Positions 12,074 through 25,280 of a stretch of 64,000 bases of DNA are shown here, piece after piece. The stretch is from Platynereis dumerilii. Taxonomy: Eukaryota > Annelida > Polychaeta > Phyllodocida > Nereididae. The DNA lies in contig JAPTHN010000076.1 in assembly GCA_026936325.1 (NCBI GenBank), forward strand, positions 1,674,001 to 1,738,000, given 5' to 3'. A program made the position numbers and the translations under genes. Numbering within the stretch: position 1 is the stretch's first letter; each line of letters begins with the position of its first letter. The notes beneath the pieces were generated by a model that was not told where the DNA came from, did no database searches, and worked only from the letters and a program-made list of their open reading frames with translations.

Positions 12074-13614
12074 CAGTGGCGTAGCTAGGATTCCAGGAGT
12101 GGGGGGGCCAAGGGGGGGCCAGGGTCTGAGCTGGGGGGGCCCGCTTTTCGCAGCATTTTTGGGGCAATACAAGGGTAAAAATTAACGCCTCAACACAAGC
12201 CCTCTTTACAAGTGACATAGGAACATCGACGGTCTTAATTTTAAAGTGGTGGGGCAAATTGGGCCAAAGCCTTCACTGAAGTGGGTCCCGGGGAACGCTC
12301 AAAATTTTTCATTAAACAATACCCCTTTTTTGGCCAAAAAGTGGTGCTGCAAATGTCCCACCAGCCCCAGCTGCACTGATGCCACTGGAATGAGAGGACA
12401 TTTTGTTGCGAAAATAACACTTACTGATTCATAAGACTCAAGACTCAAGAATTTTATTTCTCCACAAAATTATACAATTATACAATTTTGAACTTATTAG
12501 CATTGATTTGTACAAGAAGTCTAGTTGAATACAACATGTACAATTAAAATAAATTCCGTGGACAGGATGACCTATCTAGGACAAGATTTTTGTCACTGGC
12601 GACAAGCCAACCTGGGGAGTATGGGAAGATCCAGACATGATATTTAAAAATAGTAGACTAGATTATTATCATTGACATTCCATCAGAAATTTTAAAATCT
12701 TTGACAACCGCCAGACATAATGCTCATTGGGGTTGGGTTGCTCTTACTTTTGAAAGAGCATGGCCCGTATCTGGCTGAAAATTCCCTGATACGACATCAA
12801 TGACCATGCTTGTAAATAAAGAAGAAAAACCTCAAGGGTGCATACAATAATGTGATGTTACAATCATTGCCATGATACAAGTTTAACACGGACTTGAATG
12901 GTCTCATGACATTGATTATTTTTTTATCTGCTCAAATAGGCCTAACAGCTGATAGCGATTGCTGGAAATGACACAAATTCCAAAATATATTATAGGGAAA
13001 TTCCATGCAACACATGAAAAACTGAGCAGTTTGGATAAAAAATCACTCTGGACAATGAGTCCTCTCCAGAAATATTCAGAAGGCACAATATTTCTTTGAC
13101 TCAACAAAGGCAAGGGAAAGATTTCCTCAAATCACAATATTTTTTAATTTGCATGGAACTGCAATAGATACGTGGGCATACCGGAGGGAGGGGGGAGGTT
13201 AAAATTTTGGAAACACTAAGATTCTGGGCAAAATGGCAAAACAATTTTTAGGTAGATTATTAAATAAACATATTTAAAAACTAATTGTATTCACTAGATT
13301 TCTTTTGTGTATTAAATCGGGATCTTGAAAATTAGGCCAAATGTCACAAGGCCGCACTAAAAAGATCAGATGCAGGTATTTCTAATGCAAGATAATTTCA
13401 AAGAAAATGAAATATTATCAAATGCCTTAGAACTTTTTAAAGGGCAACTGTCATTCTGGTTAAAATCCTTTGTAGTGAGTGCTTGCTCGGGTCAAAAAGA
13501 CAGACGTGCTCTGCTCAAATAATTTTTCAAATTTCTCAAATCTGAAATGGGGGGGCCACCAATCCATTTGGGGGGGCCTTGGCCCCCCCAGGCCCCCCCA
13601 TAGCTCCGCCACTG
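12074..13614. mobile_element. hAT-type non-autonomous element, 8-bp target duplication
   Basis: The left end is CAGTGGCGTAGCTA and the inverse of the right end is CAGTGGCGGAGCTA. A perfect 8-bp duplication, TTCACAGG, flanks it (12066-12073 and 13615-13622), which is the hAT hallmark. G-rich subterminal tracts (GGGGGGGCC) lie at both ends. No BED zinc finger or hAT transposase frame is visible in 1541 bp. A LINE-like 3' fragment appears to lie inside at about 12432-12700. Confidence 0.85.
12432..12700 (-). mobile_element. possible LINE 3'-end fragment nested in hAT element
   Basis: It starts with ACTCAAGACTCAAGAATTTT, which on the minus strand reads as an A/T-rich 3' end with a short tandem tail. 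It contains AGGACAAGATTTTTGTCACT, shared with 10475-10505. There is no RT-coding sequence, so the family cannot be named. Confidence 0.35.
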
Positions 13615-15103
13615 TTCACAGGTAATCCTGAACGCAATGGTTTTGCCAACATTTCTGGGATTTCTGCTTATTTTATTATTTCTGAAGTGCCTCTCTTAAT
13701 TTTGTAATATTTTAGTAGGCCTTTCACTTACTTCTGAAAAAAAAAACACAAATTTAATTCGAGGAAAGTGTGAGCAAACTACGTAATGCCAAGAAAAACC
13801 CTGAATTTTTTATATTTAATGAATGGCAGGGCTCTTTCGTAAAATGAAAAATGCATTGATTACATCAAAATTAGCACTAACATACTGATTAATTGATTTG
13901 GTTTAAATGTCAGAAATTTATTTATTATAAAATACACCAATAGAAAGTTTTGATCGTAAAATCTGCAGACATGTAAAGACTAAAAAAGACGTTTCTACAC
14001 AAGTTTTAAAAGAGGGTCAGTTCTTGTTATTCTAGTCCAACATCAACAATTTAAATAGGTTTGTAAAAGTTTTGCCACATTTTTTTTGTCATTATAGTGA
14101 ATACCATTGTTATCTGACAGCTCACAATATTCCAAGAACTTGTTTTGTTTCCTTTTTAAGGAACCTTATCATGTATTTTCAGTATGGCACACCTCGTTTA
14201 GAATCTTGTTTATCAACGGTCTTCCAATGAAAGAAAACCTTTCACAAGATGGCTGGATTTTATGAAGGCCGTTCTATTCAGTGTGACATGTGCGCATTTC
14301 TAGTCTGTGGCTACAATAACAGCTACAATAACAAAGATAAGACTCAGTCTATTCTGCGAGTCATGGTTCGGGGAGACTTGATAACTTTTCTCCCTCTATC
14401 ATTGTCACAGCTGGAAATACAGTGGACCTATTTATCTCAGCGTGAATAAGAAGCAGCGAGAACTTGCTACATTATGCCCACTTCTATGGCCATTTGGGCA
14501 GCACAATAACGATATTCACGCAGGTGAACTTAGCACTGGGAATGGTGTGGTAGGACTCAGTCACACATTTAGGGTTCAACTGTATATGATGTTTTGGGGT
14601 TTAACTGTGGGTTGGGAATGTAATTTATCACAGTTAGGTTTGGGAATAAACATGTACCACAAAAGGTGTTGGTGTTGTGTTTTTTGTGAATAAAAGTTAG
14701 TCAGGAAGTTCTAACTCAGAACCATTCTAGTTATTGCTTTTGAGCTATACAGTATACACATTGGTTTTAGCATTGGATAGAAAGATCATAATTTGGTAAG
14801 TTCATTTCATTTCATTTGTGAAATATAATCATTGCTTTTAAACATCAATTTCATATTTCAAATTGCATCATTGTATATATAATAATAATAATTATATATA
14901 TATTAGGCCTCATGATAAGGTAGAAGAATTGACTGATTGGTTGACTGTGTAAATCCAAGTATCACCAAATTATTATTCATAAATTGTGTATTTATTGGTT
15001 ATAGAGTACCAGACACTGGCAGCTATATATCACTTTGGTTGAGAGAGATTTGTTGCAAGAGCAGACCGCTAACAAAGGGTACTAAATGCTTGTACATAAA
15101 TGT
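13615..15103. other. segmental-duplication backbone without a gene
   Basis: This is mostly copy B of the duplication (compare 13865-14460 with 3980-4620). The frame at 14249-14449 overlaps the best conserved block (14355-14420) and has a related, interrupted frame at 4400-4580. No splice-site support fixes a reading. Short simple repeats occur (TTTCATTTCATTT near 14805, TATATA runs near 14875-14905). Confidence 0.45.
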
Positions 15104-15293
15104 ATTTATTTATTTATTTATTTATTTATACAATATATTTATACAGGGTAAAATATTCAGTAAAAACTTACTGTTTTACAATATTGCCCTGATTTAACAC
15201 AAAAGAGAACTAAAAACAATAAAAGATGTATATACAAAGAATGTAAAGAGAAAGGAAGATAAAAAAAACAAAAACATATTAAAAAAAAAAAAG

Positions 15294-18263
15294 TTAAAAA
15301 GAAACATTCATAAAATAATTTTTACATTTTGCTTTAATATCACATAGACTTCCTAAGGACTTAACATCTGAAGGCAAACTATTCCACACTAACGGTCCTC
15401 TAACAGCAAAAGAATTACTACACAATTGTGAAGTGTGGTGAGGAACATAAACATTATTTTCATCAAAACTTCGCGTAACCCTCTGAGACACCTCAATTTG
15501 CATAATAGTTTCATCACACAAGTAATTAGGGGCTAGCCCATGGATAGCTTTAAACATTAAAACCGCTGTAAAATAATCTCTACGTTGGCGAACATTAAGT
15601 AATTTTAACTGTTTGACTAAGTCGACACCTCTAACATTAATAAAATCAAAATTATCACAAATAACCCTGGCAGCTCTATTCTGCATACACTGAACCTTAT
15701 CAACATTTAAATTACTAGTGAATCCCCACGCTGTTATACAATAGTCTATATTTGGTTGAATAGTAGAACAATAAATATTAATTAGTGACTCATGGGGAAC
15801 AAAACATCTTGTACGAGAAAGGACTGAAATTTTAGAGTTGAGCTGCTTACAAAGCTTTTCAATATAATCATTCCACATTAAATTTTGATCAACTTTTAGT
15901 CCAAGGTAGTCAATAACTTTAGTATCACTTATATCATCATTACCAACATGAACATTCAAATGATTACCATCAAGTCTACTCAGCTTTTGTCTAGTACTTA
16001 CAATGATGCTACTTGACTTTGAAGCATTAACCACAAGTTTGTTATTAGCATACCATTCATTTACTCCATCAAGTGAGCTTTGGAGGTTCTGGCTAAGATC
16101 TACTACATCATGACCTGTACAATATAAAAGAACATCATCAGCATATAAATTACAGCAACCCTGCCTCACATGAGCATTAATATCATTAACAAAAAGAAGA
16201 AAAAGAACCGGTCCGAGAACCGACCCCTGTGGAACGCCAATATCTACATGTTTAATTAGAGATTCTGAATTTTTACACATTACTTTATGACCTCTTCTAC
16301 CAAGGTAAGAACAAAACCAATTTACTACACTGTCACAAAAGCCATAACAATTAAGTTTTTTTAGAAGAATTGAATGGTTGATAGTGTCGAAACACTTTTT
16401 GATGTCTAGGGCACATGCACCCACAAGCAGACCATCATCAATGCTACTGGACCAGTCATTCAAAACTCTGGGAATAGAAGTCTGGTTATTATGCTTGGCA
16501 ATGTAGGCAGACTGATCAGGAGAGATAAAATTATATTTATTTAAATAATACATAACCTGAGACTGAACCTCTCTTTCTAGGATCTTAGGTATATGTCCAA
16601 TAACACTAATAGGGCGATAATTGGTTGGATCATTTTTGCTACCCTTTCCCTTATATACTGGTGTTATTCTAGAAAGTTTCCAGTCATCAATCACATAATT
16701 TATCGACAATGAAATATTACAAAACTTAGTGATTATTGGAGATATAACAATGCAAGAAAGTTGTAACAGCTTGGCATCAAAATCCAAAACATCAACAGCA
16801 CTATCCTGGCCCAAATCCTGTAAATGTTTGGTCACAGCTTGATTAGTAACAGGTTGAAACTCAAACTTATGGATTGATTTTGATGTTTTCCAAAACAAAC
16901 TATCATCATTATCACCCAACATGCCAGAAACAGTAGACTGTCCAATTGAATTGAAATAATCATTGAGATAATTGGGGGAGAAATTTTCTGGTAGGGGGGG
17001 TCTGGTCTTTCCACCAGTTAAATTATTAAGGACTTTCCACATTTTTGAGGGATTTGACTTATTAGTTAAGATAGCTTTATGATAGTGGGCCTTTTTGGCA
17101 GATTTTATGGTATTGGTGACCTTATTTCTGACATGTCTATAGTTTGCCCAAACATCAACATTCGCAGATTTAATTGCACACCGTTTAAGGTAGTCACGTT
17201 GGTACATTAATTTGACAACATCATGTGTAACCCAAGGATTGTAACGTTTCTTTAGCCTTCTAATTTGAACAGGAGCATGGTTATTACTTATTTTTATAAA
17301 AGCTGACTTAAACTTTTTCCACTTTTCCTCAAATAAATCTTCAGACCAGTTACAATCAGTTATATCAACACAACAAGATAAATCATGAATAAAACTTGAG
17401 AGATTAAAATTACGGAAATTTCTAAATTGAACATTGTTATGATCTGAATTTGACTCTTTTACAAAGCTAAGAACAGTGTAAACCAAATAGTGGTCACTCA
17501 GAGAACTTTCATAAACATCAGTCTTTACATGAAGGTGAGGTATATTTGACAAGATTACATCAATCAAGGTTGAACTAGTTAATGTAACCCTTGTGGGCTT
17601 AAGTACAAGTTGAGACATGTCATAAAGAGATTCCATATTGCGAATAGGACAATTGGTTACTTGAACATCAGGTTTGAAGTTAAAATTGAGGTCACCCATT
17701 AAAACGACGTGATCGTTATTAGCATTAACATAGTCCAATTGATTTAGCATAGCATCATAATAATCACGGCAAGCCGAGGGAGGTCTTTACATTATGCCAA
17801 CAGTGACAGGAGTTTTCTTGTGGGTTATCCTTATACACACGCTTTCAAGGTTACTTGTGACATTCAGCTCATCGTAAATTATTCCATCTTTGATGTACAT
17901 TAGGACACCACCTCCATTTCTTGTCCTATGCTTAAAGACAGTCTTGTATCCTGGGATTGTAAACTCATGAACATTAACATCATCATCAAGAAAGGTTTCA
18001 CAAACACCAAGGACATCAAAACCAAAATTGTTCAACACTACAGCAATATTGTCAATTTTATGGAGCAATCCACAAACATTAAAGCTTGCAACTGATAAAC
18101 TATGAGTCTTGGAGATAATATTGTCACCATTAACGCCAAGAGAAGCGTTGTTGTCCGGGTTCAGTTCGTTATTCTCAGCGGCAGAAATGTTTGTAGCATT
18201 CTCATGAGGGTTAGCGGGTAACGAAGTTTCACAGACGACGGCCCGCTCGTCTTGGCCGCAAAC
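15294..18263 (-). pseudogene. LINE endonuclease-reverse transcriptase ORF with one in-frame stop
   Basis: The product would nick target DNA and copy LINE RNA into it (target-primed reverse transcription). Endonuclease motifs are visible: SFNVCGL, CETFLDD, GDLNFNF and LSDHYLVY. They are followed by RT motifs, including YRPISVIGHIPK, FDTINHSILL, GVPQGSVLGP and the catalytic LYADDVLLY. The C-terminus has RQRRDYF and SLPSDVKSLG. The frame is continuous from the codon after the TAG at 18264-18266 to the stop at 15294. One TAA at 17787-17789 interrupts it inside the endonuclease, between VGIM and RPPSACRD, where tyrosine is usual before RPP. The longest uninterrupted part starts with ATG at 17750 and is 818 residues. 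No other frameshift is visible, so the copy is fairly young but probably inactive. Confidence 0.85.
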
Positions 18264-18590
18264 CTATGCGTAGTTGCAGGACTTTGACTTGTGACCTTCG
18301 TAGCCACAAGAGTTGCAGGTAACCGGTTTGCCATGCCTGCACGTGGCCATCATATGGTTTTCTTCACTGCAGTACCAACATCTCACTTTGGGCGAAGAAT
18401 TGAGGGATGAATGACCATGGGAACTGTAGTTGTCACGTCGGGATTTACGCCTAACTTGAATCCATTCAGAATTACCCTGTTGCTCGGAAGGGCTTTGTTT
18501 TCTGTTAGGCTTGGGAGAATCCTTGGTGGACTGGACATGGGACTTGCCATTATTATTGTTATGAATTTCCAACAATCGGTCTCATAACGA
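18264..18590 (-). CDS. LINE ORF1-like zinc-knuckle protein, 5'-incomplete
   Basis: This short basic protein probably binds the element's RNA, as ORF1 proteins of other LINEs do. It has two adjacent CCHC zinc knuckles, CWYCSEENHMMATC and CNSCGYEGHKSKSC, each with spacing CX2CX4HX4C, preceded by a serine- and lysine-rich stretch. It ends at a TAG (18264-18266) that is in the same frame as the endonuclease and RT, which follow without any shift. No ATG opens the frame: it starts after an upstream TGA, and the first usable codon is TTG at about 18573, so the 5' part is missing or altered. It could be a separate ORF1 or the N-terminus of a single polyprotein. Confidence 0.6.
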
Positions 18591-19079
18591 GAACTGTGTA
18601 TTGATATATATCCTTTGTTATTTTACAGGGTTGTCGCTTGTTAATAAATCAATTCAGAAAAAAAAACACTCGTACGAATCTGTTACAATGGCATCTGAAA
18701 TATGTGCAGCGATTGTCCCATAATCGAGTGCCCAAAGCGAGAAAAAGGCCAAATGAACCAGCTTATTATTAATCGACTTTGTCTGTGATTTCTCTTTGTT
18801 TTATATAATGAAGTTTAATACTTATAACTTTCTATGCACAATTAAGTCATATCTTTACCTTTTACACGTAAATTCAGAAGTGTTTGAATAACATATTATG
18901 TATATTATTTCACGAAAAGATGACATGTAACTAAATAATATCAAAATTTGGTAAGAGCACAGATGAATGTAATTCACTGGGGATCCTTTTACACACATGA
19001 GTAAGTATGAATGAACCTCTATGTCATTGCTGTGGAATGGCAGAGATGATCTAGCGGTAAATAGTCCCATTTCCAGGAC

Positions 19080-19410
19080 CAGTGGCGGACTGGCCCTCTG
19101 GGCCAGAGGGCAGTGCCCTGGGGCCCACCACCTCAGGGGGGCCCACCAGCAACCTACAAAAAATCTGAATTATCAAAAAATGATGTAAAAGAAGTAAAAA
19201 ATCGAATTCTGGGCCTAAAAAATCTTCAACTTAGACTTGAAAACATGACAAACAGTGAAGTAAGGGGCCCCTCATAGAGGTACCTCTGGGGCCCCTTTTG
19301 ATGAACTTATTAATAAAATTGGAACGGAAACTTGACATGCCGCTATTGCAATAATAGGGACCTGCTAATGATTTTGCCCAGGGGCCCACTGTGGGGCCAG
19401 TCCGCCCCTG
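19080..19410. mobile_element. hAT MITE, 8-bp target duplication TCCAGGAC
   Basis: The ends are CAGTGGCGGACTGGCC and GGGCCAGTCCGCCCCTG. A perfect 8-bp duplication TCCAGGAC flanks it (19072-19079 and 19411-19418). The 331 bp contain GC-rich GGGGCCC blocks near each end and no coding sequence. A larger relative with nearly the same ends lies at 63258-63855. It interrupts the copy-B counterpart of the Ig-like segment at 4828-4943. Confidence 0.9.
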
Positions 19411-21423
19411 TCCAGGACCAATGGTCTTTGGATTTGCTGGAACAATCATTGTCAGTTAATGGTATGTGAAAAACTAACAAGCAAAAACTGTAGATTTTTG
19501 AAATGATGGTGTAGTAAATTTATGACATCCATAAAGGACCTAGAAGTAGGCTAGAACTAAGAAATACAAAAAGAGGAGAATGAGGAGAACAAAATGATTA
19601 TAAGTAATCACTTAACTTGTGTGTTATAAAAATCAGGAGGTGCAGAAATATTTTTCAAGCACAGTATATAAAAGTGGAATACAGAACAAAAGCAGGAAGA
19701 GCATTTCCGATTCTAAATGCCAAGTGAATAGCAACCAATTTAGCGGTAGATCTCTGACTGGGCGATAGGAAACAAACCGAGTATTTCATGAGGTACAAAG
19801 CACTCGTTAATTTTTTTACGAAAATTCCAAGCTTGGCTTCCATCGGTGTTACAGTGCTTGTCATATAAACGCTGAATGATAAGTTATTTTTTCTGCTCTT
19901 GAACTGTGATGTCACTTGTTAATTCAGTGTCACAGCTTGCATCCCTATTCTCTAGCACTGAAATACATGTCAAATAGCTACAAACTATGACGTCATTTTA
20001 TACTTGGTCAGATTCCCCGCTTCAACAGCATAGAAAAGAACTTGAAATTCCACGTTAATGTGACAAGTACTGTAACTCAAACATTGATGCTTCAAGGTAA
20101 GTCATTGTAGCAATAATGTGAATAGAAATATTATAATGATATTATATCTGTAGCATTGACATCAACAGAATAGGCCTAACAAAATTTAATGTGTGCAAGC
20201 TTAACAAGCAATTTTTAGAGATTTACATCTGCTGAAAACAGCATTTACCGATGTCACATATATCTACAATGTGTTTTGCTTATGTGAGAAATGTGGTGAT
20301 AAATTTAGAGTAAATTCTTGCTCATCAACACAAATCTCTGCTGAGAAGATGTGTTCAAAGGAGAGCTGAGAGATTTGTTTGGCCATTCAGACAGAACATA
20401 TTAAAGTTTCAGTAAGAAATAGTTGCAAATCATCATGTCTATAATAATTTTTATCCATATATACTTCAACAAAATAATGCGGTTTCAAGGAATTTCGGCT
20501 TGAAAATGTATGTGGTGAGAGACCTGTACAGTAGGTTACATGTAAATAAATTATATGCTTGAATTGGTCTAGGCGCATATTATGCAGTACAGTAAAGTCT
20601 CTGAGAGACATCTCTCCAGTAGAAATTGAGAGGTTTTAAAAAGCTCTTGCGGTATGATATAAGTGAATTTTTTTATTACTAAGTGTATCACACTGCAGAA
20701 GGAGCGGTGCAGGAACTGCCATGTTATTAATATTGTTTTTTGAAAAAAAAAAATCAATTTTCAGATAGGTAAAGAGCGGTTTTGAATCCACTTCAAGTGT
20801 CACTCTCTGTCAAATATCGCCATGTTCATAATACACCTTTTTTTTATTATTGCAATTTTAAGAAGTATGAGTTTCTGTTGAAGGATTGTGAAATGCAGCA
20901 AATACAGTTCATGTGATTGGTTGAGGGACTGAAATTCGTAGCATAAATCTAATTTGAATAGAATAGAGACGTTTTTCAAAGTCAGTGATGTGTCTAGGGG
21001 GACAGGGATTGTCAGTGTTTTCCTGCTAAGCTGTTTTACTTTCCAAGATCAGCTGCTCAATGAAGCAGAATACTACGTTTTGCATTCCTGGCTATGTTAA
21101 ACTTAAGAATTTGGAGGACGTTTGATTTACTGATAGACCAACCAGGTAAGTTGAAAAAGCTACGTGGATAGTGAAAAAAGGAGTCAAAGAAACTCATACT
21201 AAGTGAATCTGCAGTAATTCTTGTTTTACCAATATTGATCAGATGCAGTGTATAAATGTTTGACTTTAGTTGCTATGGCGTACGTTTTGACAATTTTCCC
21301 CAGTGTTGAATTTTGTTGATTTTTTTTTTGGTGAAAACTAAAAAATTTCCTTTCTTGTGGTACTAAGAAAGTTCTGTTATTACAAGTTTCCAAATTCTGC
21401 CAATTTTTATTCAACTAACAGTT

Positions 21424-21660
21424 GACGAATGACGAATACTAACATTATTAGTGATATTGATGCTTTTAAGAGAGCTTTGAAAATTATTTTACGTCATGAT
21501 TTTTAACTTTTTTTCTGTATATATATATTGTTTTATTAGTTTATTTTTTTACTGTTTATATGTTTTTATATACTTTTTAACCAGGACCAGTTTGTAAAAC
21601 AGATGTATTCTGAAACTGTTTTTCCTGAATAAATATATTTGATTATTATTATTATTATTA
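21424..21660 (+). mobile_element. 3' fragment of a CR1-like LINE
   Basis: The plus strand reads ISDIDAFKRALKIILRHDF and then a stop, a typical C-terminus of Jockey/CR1-group RT proteins. It is followed by an AT-rich 3' UTR with AATAAATATATTTGATT and a tail of ATT repeats ending at about 21660. Only the last codons and UTR are present, so it is strongly 5'-truncated. Confidence 0.55.
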
Positions 21661-22329
21661 ACAATCAGCAGCTAGTGGACATCAAGGACCTCAGAACGAG
21701 CCCTTTCAATTACATTGAAATGAAATGTCAAGTTGTCATAGGGCAACTTGTGACCTCAAAGGTGAGCTTTGTGACTCATTAAATTACCTGTCTTGATAGC
21801 ATTGCAAGTATAGGATATGGCAATAATAGGGATTATGACCCCTCAATGAACATTCCAGTGCTTTTCTGCAAGAACTTAAGATTCATCTACTGTTTCGAAA
21901 TAGAAGTACTAAAACTTATTGAAATTTGCTCACAAGGATGGAAGGGAGGAAACTAAAGAACATTAATTGTTTATCAATTTAGCAATATATTGCACGCTCT
22001 ACGGTCTCTGTAGTACTACCCTATAGTTAATACCATTTGTTCCATCCAGTAAAAACTCTTGATAATAATGTAACATGACCGATAAGGTCAAAACAGACAG
22101 AGCAAAACTTTTTTCAAGGTCCACATTTGTATTATTTCCCCTCTGTGACAGTTAAACTTATCTTTTGGCTACTTCTCAAGGCCAGTGGTTGGAACCTTGT
22201 AAAGCAGGAAAAAGAGGATTTGTTTTGCACAAGCTGCAGATGCTAAATAACATTTACATTGGGTGAATAATCTTTAAAAAGAAAAAAATTCATAAGGGCG
22301 CAAATTATTTTGTGGCCCATAATGGTTTA

Positions 22330-22410
22330 ACCTATGTTAGCTCAAATGATTATGTAACCATCTCACTCAATCATTTTAAAAGCTGACTTAAAATTCACAA
22401 TATACAGTGA
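22330..22410. mobile_element. fragment of the CACTGTAAAAT MITE family
   Basis: It contains ACCATCTCACTCAATCATTT and a decayed AATATACAGTG terminus, matching the right end of 9026-9233. The left part is missing. Confidence 0.5.
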
Positions 22411-23857
22411 AGAAGAATTTGTTTGGTCGGTCTTTTGATTTTCTCCTAAAGATAATCGATTTACTTACTCCGACAGTATTCTGGTTTGTAATGAAGTTAG
22501 TCATTTAGCTTCACTTCATAATCTGTACAGCATATATTTTGTGAACTACACCATCCAGTCTATTAGTGTTGTCGGCCGATTCGGATCACACAATGCCTTG
22601 ACACATAACACCCTACCTCCAATGGACTAATATTGTTCTGTTTCTTCTTCTGCTCAGTCCCATGGTTAGATACAATAATAGCATCCGGCAGATAGGTCAT
22701 AGAGTGAAGGTTTGACAGTCCTAGATTCATCTAGTGACCTCGGTATTTATAACATACCATCAAAGTTATTTGGATATTTCAATTTTGTATGTCGGACGAA
22801 GTCCTGGTGTAAACCATTGAAGAAATAGCTGTCAATCAAAACTAAGTTCTAAGGCTTACCATTTGGCACATTGAACGAAATACTCTACTGAAAATCTAAA
22901 ATACAAGAACAGAATAAATTTGAAATTTTCTTGGCACAACGAGAATGAGACAGATATACAGTGGTTCCTGTGTTATAAGACCACCCCTTCTGCAGTCATG
23001 AAGTGGTTTCTCGTGGGGTGCGGTCTATTCTCAGGGTGCAAAATGTACTAATAATACTATTGAGTGCGGGAGGAAAGCGGGACATAAGGTAAGTCGGTCT
23101 AACAACAGTCCACAACATTTTCCCCGCATCATAACATGTTTTCTTTGAAATACTACTTATCATCTTATTAGTGAACTACGGAGCCTGGACATCCACGCCC
23201 CCTGGATCAACTATACTGACTTGTAGTCAGGTTGATATACAAACAATTTACTTTTTAATTAAGTATTAACTACAGGGATATTGTTCACTAAATTCATGTC
23301 CTGCAAGATTATGGAAATGAAGGGAAAGCTCTACTTCTTATTATAATACCTTTACTTACGTTTGTGGATGTGGTCTTTTCATCAAGGTCTTACTGCACTC
23401 CATTCATCACTGTCACAGATGAACACAAAATGTCCACAATGACCAATAACAAACAATCTTCACTTCATTTTCTACAGCGCGGTCCTGTGGAATTGAGCAC
23501 AGATGAATTTTATTCACAGGGGAACGTTTCATTCGCTTGAATGGCTATAAATGATGCTCGGTGAAAGCTCTGTTAAAGCCTTTTGCAAAGGAATGAGAGA
23601 TGAATTGACAATCTGTAGTCTCGTTTCTTGGACCAATGGGCAATGGTTATCTCAATTGTCATTCTCTGTCAATGGTCTGTAAAAAGTATGGGCTTTATAG
23701 TAACTTTTGTTTCATATAAATTGACGAGTATTTTTTGCCCTGATGTCTACCTAAATGGCAAATTTTTGCCAATACAATGGCTGCTATATCAACATCAAAC
23801 TACTCTAAATGGACATACTACTCAAAAATCTTAACAGTCAGATTGAATCAGTTGAAG

Positions 23858-23905
23858 ACAGCTAGACAGCTAGACAGATAGACAGACAGACATATAGATA
23901 GAAAT
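23858..23905. repeat. imperfect GACA/TAGA microsatellite
   Basis: Degenerate tandem CTAGACAG, ATAGACAG and ATAGATAG units run for about 48 bp. Confidence 0.8.
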
Positions 23906-25280
23906 GTTTCTTTGACATGAATTCACATACAGTTACAGTGAATAAAAAACATGGTTTTATTATTTCAATGTCTGGAAACATTCACTTTGCCATGAATAAT
24001 TGAATATGGAGCTAACATGAATGCCACCAATTAGAAAATAAAATATCAAATCAAATTTTTAATTAACTACCACAAATTTTAAGATGGATAGTCTCTCAAA
24101 TTATATGTTAATACTTATAATTGTTTTATAAGTAAGAGGTTCGAAAGTGAAATTTATTGCGTTAACAACCCAAATCAATAGGCCTATCTATGCTGATTGC
24201 TGAAAATGTTCCTACTTTTAAAAAATCATCCAAATGATTTGATTGACTGCTTTAAATCAAACTTGATGCAACGTCATGATGTTGATAATTGCATAAGAAG
24301 ATGTTGATTCTAAGGAACTGACCAGATGAAACTCATGGGTTGGCTCTGCATTTTACTCGGGGACAAGCTACTTGTTGCCTGCAAAGAATAACAGTCAATA
24401 AATTATTTTCTACTCATATATACAAGAGAGGAACTGTCTTTTTCACCGCAATTTTTACACTATGGTGCCCCAGCAATAGGCAATAACAATTTCTAGAGGT
24501 CAACAAACATATTTTGCGTTATGTTTTTGTGTTGAACAAAGTTTTAAATCACCAAATGTCTACTATATCCCCCTCCCACCCCAAAGTTAATCTGGTCTGC
24601 CCCTCAGCACTATGTATTCAAAATGTCTCTCACACATCTTTATTACTCTCAGACAACCATATAGTATGAATTTTGAAGAAAGACACCTCTGAAAAATATC
24701 TTCAAAATGTTGACTGTTCCTTTTCTTGGTATGTGGGTTTATGGTTGGTTCTTTCTTTTTTGCAGAAGGGAAACTAATGTGAAGATGGCTGCATAAAAAA
24801 GAAAAGATGATTTGCTACTTAGAAGGTTGTAGCTATAAAATGGCAAGAATAGTAGCAGAATGTGTGTCTTTTTCTTATTCTGACAATTATGCGTTACCGC
24901 CTATCAACTAGTTATGCGAAAAGAGAAGACAAGTTCACTATGAAAAATGCACTCTGTGTCTCATGATAGCCGATAAAATGTCGCCTTATTTTACATTAAA
25001 CATGGAAATATAGAGGCTGTTTGATTAGTCTTAGCTGATTTCCAAATCCATTTGTTTGCCTGTCACCAACAAGTTGAATGAGTCTCGTCGATTTAAATTA
25101 AAATTGAAAGTATTGGCTTGATCATGACAGGACATCAGTATGATGACTTACGAAGTGCCATTTTCACAGTGCAAAAGTCCACTCTTTTTCTCTATCAAAT
25201 TGACAGACTGTGGTGGACCTACTTTTCAACAAAGGTTTTGGTATGGCAGCATTTTAAAGGGGGAAGGGGTATATTAAACA

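Larger units (their letters stand above)
15104..18600 (-). mobile_element. non-LTR retrotransposon, Jockey/CR1 group, lightly damaged
   Basis: On the minus strand the element runs from about 18600 to a tail of ATAA repeats at about 15104-15131. Its parts in order are two CCHC zinc knuckles, an APE-type endonuclease, a reverse transcriptase, and a C-terminal region of the type shared by Jockey, CR1 and L2 elements (a conserved RQRRDY and GPLVWNSLP). A single reading frame is kept along the whole length and is broken only by two stop codons. The 5' end lacks an ATG and is probably truncated. Confidence 0.85.
9600..20440. repeat. segmental duplication, copy B (interrupted)
   Basis: This is the second copy of the 1.6-5.5 kb segment, in the same order and orientation. 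It is expanded by a foldback element (11267-11975), a hAT element (12074-13614), a LINE (about 15104-18600) and a hAT MITE (19080-19410). Between these insertions the backbone carries no recognisable gene. The insertions are absent from copy A and so postdate the duplication. Confidence 0.6.
19420..25280. other. duplication-derived backbone, no intact gene
   Basis: Up to 20440 this is segmental copy B. Further relatives follow: 22050-22245 resembles 8840-9020, 22585-22740 resembles 31869-32030 and 39590-39750, and 24300-24790 resembles 33665-34010. The block at 23490-23690 resembles 18955-19470. Short open frames (for example 19655-19915, 23628-23834) show no domain. The frame at 25118-25483 runs into the TIR element at 25281 and is not supported. 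Confidence 0.45.

Noticed and set aside
15100-15131. ATTT tract as an independent microsatellite
   Set aside because: It is the 3' tail of the minus-strand LINE and is better described as part of it.
23858-23905. CRISPR-like or telomere-like array
   Set aside because: The units are short simple GACA/TAGA repeats without spacers, and the host is a eukaryote.
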